Below are positions 1 to 5,488 of a DNA stretch of 7,841 nt, piece after piece (within the stretch, counting starts at the first letter, position 1; each line of letters begins with the position of its first letter). Below the pieces are notes generated by a model. It was not told the origin of the DNA and did not search any database. It was given only the letters and a program-made list of their open reading frames with translations. The DNA is from Actinomycetota bacterium (GTDB lineage Bacteria > Actinomycetota > Thermoleophilia > Gaiellales > Gaiellaceae). A program made the position numbers and the translations under genes. The stretch spans positions 10,650-18,490 of the forward strand of contig PLDP01000188.1 in the NCBI GenBank assembly GCA_003136795.1, in the 5' to 3' direction.

Positions 1-135
1 GCGCGCACGTCGATCGCCCCTCACGTAGGAGGGATTCGAGGTTCGTCTCGTTCCGCGCGCCAGGCCGGACGCTGCCGTAGCCCGTTCCCGGCTTCGCGAA
101 GGGAACCTTCACCTCCCGCAACCCGCGCCAGTAGG
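1..135. other. Edge region without a confident gene
   Basis: No gene is supported here. On the minus strand one frame is open from a GTG at 112-110 to the window edge (37 codons, beginning VKVPFAKPG). A GGGAGG directly abuts that GTG with no spacer, which is poor Shine-Dalgarno geometry, and a second minus frame is also open, so the open frame means little. The plus-strand frames look like shadow sequence. A small inverted repeat, GTTCCC at 84-89 with GGGAAC at 101-106, encloses the self-complementary TTCGCGAA. The region could hold the start of a minus-strand gene continuing beyond the window. Confidence 0.3.
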
Positions 136-168
136 AGAGTGCTGCCTCCTGTTCGGAGGCAGCACTCT
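136..168 (-). terminator. Stem-loop terminator after gdhA
   Basis: A perfect 14-bp inverted repeat (136-149 with 155-168) surrounds a 5-nt loop. It begins 7 nt past the gdhA TAG stop on the minus strand. The position and uninterrupted stem fit an intrinsic terminator, but no T-rich tract follows on either strand, so it would be of the U-tract-poor kind often proposed for GC-rich actinobacteria, or a 3'-end stabilising hairpin. It would also separate gdhA from anything transcribed toward position 1. Confidence 0.65.
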
Positions 169-175
169 TACGCTT

Positions 176-1447
176 CTACGGATAGATCCCGCGCGTGGTG
201 GTCGCGTCGGCGACTCGCTGCACAGCGAGTCCGTACGCAGCGACCCGCATCGGCAACTTGCGCGCCTGGCTGACCTGCCATGTCTCGTCAAACGCGCGTG
301 TGATGATCTCGTCAAGGCGCTCGTTGACCTCGTGCTCCTTCCAGAAGTACTCCTGGAGTCCCTGCACCCACTCGAAGTAGGAGACGACGACGCCCCCGGC
401 GTTCGCCAGGATGTCGGGGAGGATTAGCACTCCGGCGTCTTCGAGGATCGCGTCGGCGTCGGGGGTGACGGGACCATTCGCGCCCTCGCAGATGATCGAC
501 GCCTTGATGCGGGCGGCGTTGTCGCCGTCGATCACCTGTTCCAGCGCGCACGGTGCGAGCACGTCGCACTCGAGCTCGAGCAACTCGGCGGGATCGATCT
601 CGTCCGCCCCGGGCAGGCCTCGCAGCGTTCTGTGCTCGCGCTTCCAGGCGAGCGCTGCAGGGATGTCGATGCCCTTGGGGTTGTGGAGGGCGACGGTGGA
701 GTCGGAGATTCCGACCACCTTCGACCCGTGCTCGTGCAGGAAGACCGCGAGGAAGCTGCCGACATTGCCGAATCCCTGGACGACGCAGGTCAGGTCTTCG
801 AAGCGGCGGTCGAGCTTCTTCAGGGCCTCACGAATCGTGAACAATGCCCCGCGTGACGTCGCCTCCTCGCGTCCGAGAGAACCGCCGATCGTCAGCGGCT
901 TGCCGGTAACGACGCTGAGGACCGGGTAGCCCACATTCATCGAGTAGGTGTCGAAGATCCATGCCATCGTCTCCCCGGTCGTGTTGACGTCCGGTGCGGG
1001 GATGTCGATCTGCGGGCCGATCTCTCTGACGATCTCACTGGCGTAGCGGCGCGTCATCCGCTCGAGCTCGCCCCGCGACATGGCCTTCGGCTCGCAGGCA
1101 ATCCCTCCCTTCGCGCCGCCGAAAGGAATCCCCGTCAGCGCGCACTTCCAGGTCATCCACATGGCAAGCGCCTGCACCTCGTCGAGCGTGACGTCCGGGT
1201 GGTAGCGAATGCCGCCCTTCGAAGGCCCGCGCGCCATGTTGTGCTGGACGCGGTAGCCGTCGAAGACCCGGATGCTTCCGTCGTCCATCCTGGTCGGGAC
1301 CGAGACGATGACAGCCTTCTTGCACCGCTCAAGAACTCGCACCAAACCATCGTCGATTGCGAACGTCTCGGCGACCCGGCGCAACTGCGCCTGCGCGACC
1401 CCGAACGGGTTCAGCTTCAAGTGCGACTCACGTTTGACCGTGGCCAC
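176..1447 (-). CDS. gdhA: Glutamate dehydrogenase (Glu/Leu/Phe/Val dehydrogenase family)
   Basis: This 423-residue cytoplasmic enzyme reversibly converts L-glutamate to 2-oxoglutarate and ammonium with NAD(P). The length matches the roughly 420-residue hexameric class. The N-terminal dimerisation/substrate domain carries the three family lysines: K77 in GPSKGGIR, K101 in MTWKCAL and the catalytic K113 in GGAKGGI. The catalytic aspartate is D153 in PAPDVNT, exactly 40 residues after K113 as in Clostridium symbiosum GDH (K125/D165). The Rossmann domain has GFGNVG at 225-230, and the C-terminal part has the characteristic CEGANGP and NAGGVVVSYFEW motifs. The start chosen is GTG at 1447, 5 nt after AAAGGAG; upstream ATGs at 1462 (which overlaps that ribosome binding site) and 1537 lack this support. 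An aspartate in GISDS near the end of the second Rossmann strand bears on cofactor choice, but NAD versus NADP is not settled. It is transcribed divergently from the importer operon. Confidence 0.96.
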   Translation of the reverse strand: MATVKRESHLKLNPFGVAQAQLRRVAETFAIDDGLVRVLERCKKAVIVSVPTRMDDGSIRVFDGYRVQHNMARGPSKGGIRYHPDVTLDEVQALAMWMTWKCALTGIPFGGAKGGIACEPKAMSRGELERMTRRYASEIVREIGPQIDIPAPDVNTTGETMAWIFDTYSMNVGYPVLSVVTGKPLTIGGSLGREEATSRGALFTIREALKKLDRRFEDLTCVVQGFGNVGSFLAVFLHEHGSKVVGISDSTVALHNPKGIDIPAALAWKREHRTLRGLPGADEIDPAELLELECDVLAPCALEQVIDGDNAARIKASIICEGANGPVTPDADAILEDAGVLILPDILANAGGVVVSYFEWVQGLQEYFWKEHEVNERLDEIITRAFDETWQVSQARKLPMRVAAYGLAVQRVADATTTRGIYP

Positions 1448-1450
1448 GAT

Positions 1451-1459
1451 TTCTCCTTT
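1451..1459 (-). promoter_or_regulatory. Ribosome binding site of gdhA
   Basis: On the minus strand AAAGGAGAA lies 5 nt before the GTG at 1447. It decides the start, because the longer in-frame alternatives either overlap it or lack any Shine-Dalgarno-like sequence. Confidence 0.8.
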
Positions 1460-1482
1460 CATCGCCCTGCTGAGCGCACAGC

Positions 1483-1498
1483 GCGACCGGCCGGTCGC
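1483..1498. promoter_or_regulatory. 16-bp perfect palindrome, candidate operator of gdhA
   Basis: The sequence GCGACCGGCCGGTCGC is a perfect dyad, about 35 bp upstream of the gdhA start and just upstream of its ribosome binding site. One arm, CCGGTCGC, recurs in direct orientation at 1570-1577. This looks like a dimeric-regulator site, or a hairpin in the gdhA 5' UTR. No clear -10 or -35 for gdhA was found around it, so its relation to the transcription start is unknown. Confidence 0.45.
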
Positions 1499-1576
1499 AG
1501 CTACCCGGACCCTGCGCCCTGCGCACGTCCGGTGCATCCGTGCCGACGCTGATCACCCTGCTCACGACTCCGGTCG

Positions 1577-1695
1577 CGTAGTTCCCCGAAGACCGTTGCC
1601 GGGCAACGCCGGATGCGGCGACGGACGGCCGGGACGAGCCTTGGTTGCCGGGCTCGGTCGAGCTCTCGGCTGATTGACCAAGGGAGGGAACTACG
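1577..1695 (+). promoter_or_regulatory. Candidate structured mRNA leader of the importer operon
   Basis: A perfect 10-bp closing stem (CGTAGTTCCC at 1577-1586, GGGAACTACG at 1686-1695) encloses two hairpins. The first is CGTTG/CAACG at 1594-1598 and 1604-1608. The second is a longer irregular arm: CCTTGGT(T) at 1639-1646 with (G)ACCAAGG at 1676-1683, then GCCG/CGGC at 1647-1650 and 1667-1670, then GCTC/GAGC at 1652-1655 and 1660-1663 with a 4-nt loop. The T1646-G1676 pair forms as U-G only in plus-strand RNA, slightly favouring the importer direction. It matches no riboswitch class that I recognise. If it is a leader, transcription must start upstream of 1577. It could instead be paired DNA operator sites. 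Confidence 0.35.
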
Positions 1696-1852
1696 GTCAT
1701 TCACTCTAGAAACCCGACGCCGGAAATGGGTTCTCCATGTCGGAACATCTGGCGCCGCCGCGACGAGCGCGGTCGGCAGCAATTCCTCCACGGCCGCATC
1801 AGCGACCGCTGAAGCAACGCTCGTCGCACAGAGCAGGAGGAGGAGGAGAATT
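1696..1852 (+). other. Untranslated spacer before the binding-protein gene
   Basis: This stretch completes the 405-bp divergent intergenic region. It contains two mutually exclusive small hairpins: 1708-1715 with 1728-1734 (CCC/GGG core), and CCGAC at 1714-1718 with GTCGG at 1739-1743. AATTCCTCC at 1781-1789 can pair with the ribosome binding site ending at 1852. A 39-codon open frame runs from ATG at 1737 to a TGA at 1854-1856 that overlaps the next start, but it has no good ribosome binding site. I found no convincing -35/-10 pair here. Confidence 0.4.
1835..1849 (+). promoter_or_regulatory. Strong repeated ribosome binding site of the binding-protein gene
   Basis: A purine run of four GGA repeats (AGGAGGAGGAGGAGA) ends 3 nt before GTG at 1853 and offers several registers for 16S pairing at normal spacing. 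It decides the start: the same frame is open upstream to an ATG at 1613, but that ATG has no such signal and the intervening translation is low-complexity Arg/Ser/Ala sequence. Confidence 0.8.
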
Positions 1853-3562
1853 GTGACACACGTTCTTTGGCAGTACGCCAAGCCGACAAGGCTGAAGGTG
1901 CTGGTGGTCGCCCTAGCCGTCGCCTTGGGAGTCGCACTGGCGCTCGTCTCCGGGCTGTCTGCCGCCTCGCGACGCAGCACGATCACAACCGGGGGGACGC
2001 TCAAGATCGAGATGCCTTGGGGGACGATGCCTGACAACTTCAACCCCTTGACCTCGCAGGGCTCCCAGGCCGGTGGAACGCTGAGCTGTCTGTACGAGCA
2101 GCTGTTCTACTTCAACCCGGCCACGAGCAAGCTGACGGACGTCCTCGGTACTTCGTACAAGTGGACGAACAAAAACCTGACGCTCGTCGTCAACACTCGC
2201 CCGAATGTCAAGTGGACTGACGGCAAGCCGTTCACGGCCGCGGATGTGGCCTTCACGTTCAACTACGTCAAGGCGAATCCCAGCATCGACGTGAACGGCG
2301 TTTGGAGTGGAACCACGTTGTCGTCGGTGACGGCGACGGGGACGAACCAGGTCACGTTCAAGTTCTCGAAGCCAGACACACCGGCGATCGTGATCTTCGC
2401 GGCCCAGTTCATCGTTCCGCAGCACATCTGGTCGAGCATCACCGATCCCGCCACCACGTCCAACACCGACCCGGTGGGGACGGGGCCGTTCACGATGGCC
2501 TCGTACTCGCCTACGACGATCGTCTACAAGAAGAACCCCAACTACTGGATGGCGGGCCATCCATACATCGACGAGGTTCTCATGACGGCGGTCAAGTCGA
2601 ACGACACAGCTCTGCTCGACTTGATCAACAACAACATCCAGTACACGTACGACGCGATCACCAACCCGGCCAAGACATACGCCGCGAAGGATCCCGCGCA
2701 CCTCAAGTACTGGTGGCCCGTCGTGAACGACAACTTCCTCGTCTTCAACACCACGAAGGCGCCGTTCAACGATCCGGCGTTCCGTAAGGCGATGGCGTGG
2801 GGGTTGAACACGACTCTCATCGCCAATCGCGCGTACTTCGGAGCGATTCCCGCATCGACAGGCCTCGCTGAGACCGGAGCCATTCCGGGTCAGATCCCGT
2901 CGTGGATCACTGCGAAGCCGCTCAAGCCGCTCGAGTGGACTTACAACGTGTCCAAGGCGAAGGCGCTCCTCGCGACCGCCGAGTACACGCTGAAGGGCGG
3001 CAAGCTGATGATGCCGAACGGCAAGGCAGTCCCGAAGCAGACGATCCTCATCGGAGGGCCGGGCTGGACGGACTACATCACCATGGCCTCGATGATCTCG
3101 CAGGAGCTCAAGGCGCTCGGCATCAGCTCGTCCGTCATCCAGGCGCCGTATGCGACGTACGCGGGCAACCTCCCGGCCGGTAAGTACGACATGGCCGTGA
3201 CGTGGGCCTGGGGTGCGGCGGGCGGACCGTCGCCGTACTACATCTACTACTACAACTTCGGGAAGTCGCAGATCAAGGGCAAGACGAACATGTCTCGCTA
3301 CACGTCGAAGACGATCGAGAAGGCGCTCGCGACCTACGCTGCGAGCAGCGATCCGAAGGTACAGAAGTCGGCGGTCCAGGCGATGGCGCTGGACGTCATG
3401 ACCAAGGTGCCTGAGATCCCCATCACCGCTCGGACGAACTTCTTCGACTACAACACGACGGACTTCACCGGCTGGCCGAGTGCGGCCAAGCCGTACAACG
3501 CCGGCGAGGCGCCGGACAACCCCGGCGGCAAGCTGGTGCTGATCAACGTCCACAAGTACTAA
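1853..3562 (+). CDS. ABC transporter solute-binding protein, DppA/OppA class (SBP_bac_5)
   Basis: This 569-residue extracytoplasmic receptor captures the solute and delivers it to the permeases encoded next. After a basic N-terminus (K10, R13, K15), residues 14-38 form a hydrophobic signal segment ending SGLSAA, where signal peptidase I could cut. There is no lipobox; the only cysteine I see is C79, inside the folded domain. The family signature lies at about 109-137, with VKWTDGKPFTAADVAFTF as its core. VGTGPF and the NPNYW segment that follow are also typical of the family, as is the FRKAMAWGLN helix. The length fits cluster C binding proteins. The substrate is open: dipeptides or oligopeptides are the default, but NFNP at 62-65 and an aromatic-rich PSPYYIYYY segment are reminiscent of oligosaccharide-binding members. 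Start is GTG at 1853 by ribosome binding site. It is first in the operon and separated from the permease by a strong hairpin. Confidence 0.93.
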   Translation: MTHVLWQYAKPTRLKVLVVALAVALGVALALVSGLSAASRRSTITTGGTLKIEMPWGTMPDNFNPLTSQGSQAGGTLSCLYEQLFYFNPATSKLTDVLGTSYKWTNKNLTLVVNTRPNVKWTDGKPFTAADVAFTFNYVKANPSIDVNGVWSGTTLSSVTATGTNQVTFKFSKPDTPAIVIFAAQFIVPQHIWSSITDPATTSNTDPVGTGPFTMASYSPTTIVYKKNPNYWMAGHPYIDEVLMTAVKSNDTALLDLINNNIQYTYDAITNPAKTYAAKDPAHLKYWWPVVNDNFLVFNTTKAPFNDPAFRKAMAWGLNTTLIANRAYFGAIPASTGLAETGAIPGQIPSWITAKPLKPLEWTYNVSKAKALLATAEYTLKGGKLMMPNGKAVPKQTILIGGPGWTDYITMASMISQELKALGISSSVIQAPYATYAGNLPAGKYDMAVTWAWGAAGGPSPYYIYYYNFGKSQIKGKTNMSRYTSKTIEKALATYAASSDPKVQKSAVQAMALDVMTKVPEIPITARTNFFDYNTTDFTGWPSAAKPYNAGEAPDNPGGKLVLINVHKY

Positions 3563-3576
3563 CTCGACGTAGCAGA

Positions 3577-3612
3577 CGGAGAGCGGCGAGCCCGCGCGCT
3601 CGCTGCTCTCCG
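3577..3612 (+). promoter_or_regulatory. Intercistronic hairpin between binding-protein and permease genes
   Basis: A 15-bp stem (3577-3591 with 3598-3612) contains 14 Watson-Crick pairs and one G-U (G3585 with T3604), closed by a 6-nt loop. It begins 14 nt after the binding-protein stop, ends 27 nt before the permease start, and is not followed by a T tract. The best reading is an RNA element that protects the upstream message end or partly attenuates read-through, so the receptor is made in excess over the membrane parts, as known for malE-malF and other importers. A partial terminator is the alternative. Confidence 0.6.
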
Positions 3613-3639
3613 CCGTAACCGGCTCTCAAGGGACGTGTG

Positions 3640-4641
3640 ATGCGATATCTCCTCAGACGGTTCGCGGTCCTGCTGCTCACGCTGTGGGCTGCCGTGACGG
3701 TGAACTTCGCGCTGCCACGGCTGATGCCCGGCGACCCCGTTCAGACGAAGCTGGCCACGATCCCTGGGATCAGCCCGCTGGCGAGGAGCGCTCTGGAGAA
3801 GCAGTTCGGCCTCGACACGCACCAGAGCATCGTCGGGCAGTACTTCTCGTACCTGGGGCAGCTTCTCAGAGGCGACCTTGGAAGGTCATTCACCTACTAC
3901 CCGACGAAGGTGAGCAGCATGATCGGGCAGTCGCTTCCCTGGACGCTCGGGATGGTCGGCTTTGCGACCCTCCTCGCCTTCGTGCTCGGGTGCGGACTGG
4001 GAATGGTCGCGGCATGGCGCCGCGGGTCGGCGGGAGGGAACAGGAACGCGCGCTTCGACACCTTCATGGTGCCGCTCGGCGTGATGTTCGGCGCGACCCC
4101 GCCGTTCTGGCTCGCCATGCTCCTCGTGTACTTCGTGGCCTTCAAGCTCGGCTGGTTCCCAATCGGCGGGAGCCGCACCCCGGGGGTGGCGGCGGGCGGG
4201 CTCGGCGGTGCGTTCGATGTCCTCAAGCACGCCGTGCTTCCCGCGTTCACGCTCACGATCGTGTCGTTGGGCGGCTGGGTCCTGTTGATGCGCAACAGCA
4301 TGCTCACCGTCATGAACGACGACTTCGTCAAGTTCGCGCGAGCCAAGGGTCTCGACAATCGAACGGTCGCCTATCGCTACGCAGCGCGCAACGCGATCCT
4401 CCCTATCTTCACGCAGCTGGCGCTCGCGCTGGGCGTCGTCGTCGGCGGCCAGGTCTTCATCGAGATCGTGTTCTCGTACCAGGGAATCGGCTACTGGCTG
4501 CTCCAGGCCGTGCTGAACGAGGACTACCCGCTGATGCAGGGGATCTTCCTGATCATCACGGTTACCCTCCTGGTGGCGAACTTCGTGGCAGACGCGCTGT
4601 ACGTGCTCGTTGACCCGCGCGTGCGAGTGGGGGCGGGGTAA
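3640..4641 (+). CDS. dppB: ABC transporter permease, DppB-like
   Basis: This 333-residue inner-channel subunit pairs with the DppC-like protein to form the translocation pore. The N-terminus (MRYLLRRF, TM1 at about 8-28, then RLMPGDP) and the following QLLRGDLGRSF segment are hallmarks of DppB/OppB/GsiC permeases. Further membrane segments lie at about 100-125, 142-168, 198-217, 256-280 and 295-320. The cytoplasmic coupling (EAA) loop at 227-255, DDFVKFARAKGL followed by ARNAILP, docks onto the ATPases. A GTG at 3637 directly precedes the ATG; I chose ATG at 3640 because AAGGGA at 3628-3633 then has normal 6-nt spacing. Its TAA stop touches the next gene's start, indicating translational coupling. 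Peptide specificity is not proven, so the symbol denotes family position. Confidence 0.94.
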   Translation: MRYLLRRFAVLLLTLWAAVTVNFALPRLMPGDPVQTKLATIPGISPLARSALEKQFGLDTHQSIVGQYFSYLGQLLRGDLGRSFTYYPTKVSSMIGQSLPWTLGMVGFATLLAFVLGCGLGMVAAWRRGSAGGNRNARFDTFMVPLGVMFGATPPFWLAMLLVYFVAFKLGWFPIGGSRTPGVAAGGLGGAFDVLKHAVLPAFTLTIVSLGGWVLLMRNSMLTVMNDDFVKFARAKGLDNRTVAYRYAARNAILPIFTQLALALGVVVGGQVFIEIVFSYQGIGYWLLQAVLNEDYPLMQGIFLIITVTLLVANFVADALYVLVDPRVRVGAG

Positions 4642-5487
4642 GTGAACGTGAGATCGGTTCTCTCGAACCCACGCGCCCTCGTGGGAGCATCGATCCTCGC
4701 GTTCTTCATCGCCGTCGCGGTGCTCGCGCCGGTCATCTCGCCCTACTCGCCGACCGACATCAACTTCGCGACAGCGCTCGGGCCGAGCTGGAAGCATTGG
4801 CTCGGCACGACGTCGGGCGGCCAGGACATCCTTTCCGAGCTCATCTGGGGCACGCGGGCAAGCGTCTCGGTCGGACTGCTGACGGGCGCGCTGATCTGCC
4901 TCGTGCAACTGGTGACCGGCGTCTTCGCCGGCTACGTGGGCGGTTTGACCGACACCGTGTCGGCGATGGTCACCAACATCTTTCTCGTCCTTCCGGCGCT
5001 TCCGTTGCTCATCGTCCTGTCCGCCTACCTCCAAGGTTCGGGCGGATCCGGGAGCACGCTGGTGCTCATCGGCGTCATCACCATCACCGGCTGGGCCTGG
5101 GGGGCGAGGGTGCTGCGATCGCAGGCGATCGCGTTGCGCGACCGGCCCTTCGTCGAAGCTGCCCGCATCTCGGGCGAGGGCCGATGGCACATCGTTCTCT
5201 CCCACATCGTCCCGAACATGCTCGGGATCATGGTGGCCAACTTCTTCGGCGCCGCGCTGTTTGCCGTGCTCGCCGAGGCAGGCCTCGAGTTCATCGGGCT
5301 CGGAAACATCAACACCGTCACCTGGGGCACGATGCTCTACTGGGCGCAGAACGACGAGGCGACCCTGATGGGACTGTGGACGTGGCTCTTGGTTCCCGGT
5401 CTGTGCATCCTGCTCTTCGGCACGGCTCTCGGGCTGCTCAACTTCGCGATCGACGAGATCGCCAATCCGAACCTGAGGAGGGACTGA
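4642..5487 (+). CDS. dppC: ABC transporter permease, DppC-like
   Basis: This 281-residue second channel subunit has the DppC/OppC/GsiD layout: a short N-terminus with TM1 at about 12-32, then HWLGTTSGGQDILSELIWGTRAS (about 52-74), the family version of the LGTDxxGRDxxSRxxxGxR motif. The following segments form the BPD_transp_1 membrane domain. The coupling loop at about 163-192 carries RPFVEAARISGEG and ends in HIVPNM. FAIDEIANPNLRRD at the C-terminus parallels the usual DxLRDxLDPR ending. The GTG start immediately follows the TAA of dppB with no gap; the upstream GGGGCGGGG is only a weak Shine-Dalgarno sequence, so translation probably depends on coupling. Its last codons (AGG AGG GAC TGA) also form the ribosome binding site of the next gene. 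Confidence 0.94.
   Translation: MNVRSVLSNPRALVGASILAFFIAVAVLAPVISPYSPTDINFATALGPSWKHWLGTTSGGQDILSELIWGTRASVSVGLLTGALICLVQLVTGVFAGYVGGLTDTVSAMVTNIFLVLPALPLLIVLSAYLQGSGGSGSTLVLIGVITITGWAWGARVLRSQAIALRDRPFVEAARISGEGRWHIVLSHIVPNMLGIMVANFFGAALFAVLAEAGLEFIGLGNINTVTWGTMLYWAQNDEATLMGLWTWLLVPGLCILLFGTALGLLNFAIDEIANPNLRRD
5476..5482 (+). promoter_or_regulatory. Ribosome binding site of dppD inside the end of dppC
   Basis: AGGAGGG sits in the last codons of dppC. Six nucleotides downstream, in the dppD frame, is ATC at 5489. The first canonical start codon in that frame is GTG at 5522, which is 39 nt away and too far for this site to serve. Confidence 0.7.
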
Positions 5488-5488
5488 G

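Noticed and set aside
2..112. Minus-strand partial gene starting at GTG 112
   Set aside because: It is only 37 open codons, with zero spacing between the GGGAGG and the GTG, and a second minus frame is equally open. It is mentioned in the edge region but not called a CDS.
1674..1679. TTGACC as a -35 hexamer for the importer promoter
   Set aside because: No acceptable -10 lies 16-19 bp downstream (TACGGT at 1692 is only 12 bp away), and the sequence is part of the candidate hairpin arm.
1680..1697. T-box-like sequence (AAGGGAGGGAACTACGG)
   Set aside because: It only loosely resembles the T-box core AGGGTGGTACCGCG; no specifier stem was recognised and no amino-acid-dependent terminator follows.
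1613..1852. N-terminal extension of the binding protein from ATG at 1613
   Set aside because: It would place 80 low-complexity Arg/Ser/Ala residues before a signal peptide, and the strong ribosome binding site is at 1835-1849.
1913..3553. 546-codon minus-strand open frame antisense to the binding-protein gene
   Set aside because: It is a shadow of GC-rich codon bias: it is Arg/Val/His rich with no recognisable domain, and the plus-strand gene is certain.
3886..5205. 439-codon minus-strand open frame across the two permease genes
   Set aside because: It is an Arg/Glu/His-rich antisense shadow spanning two unambiguous permease genes.
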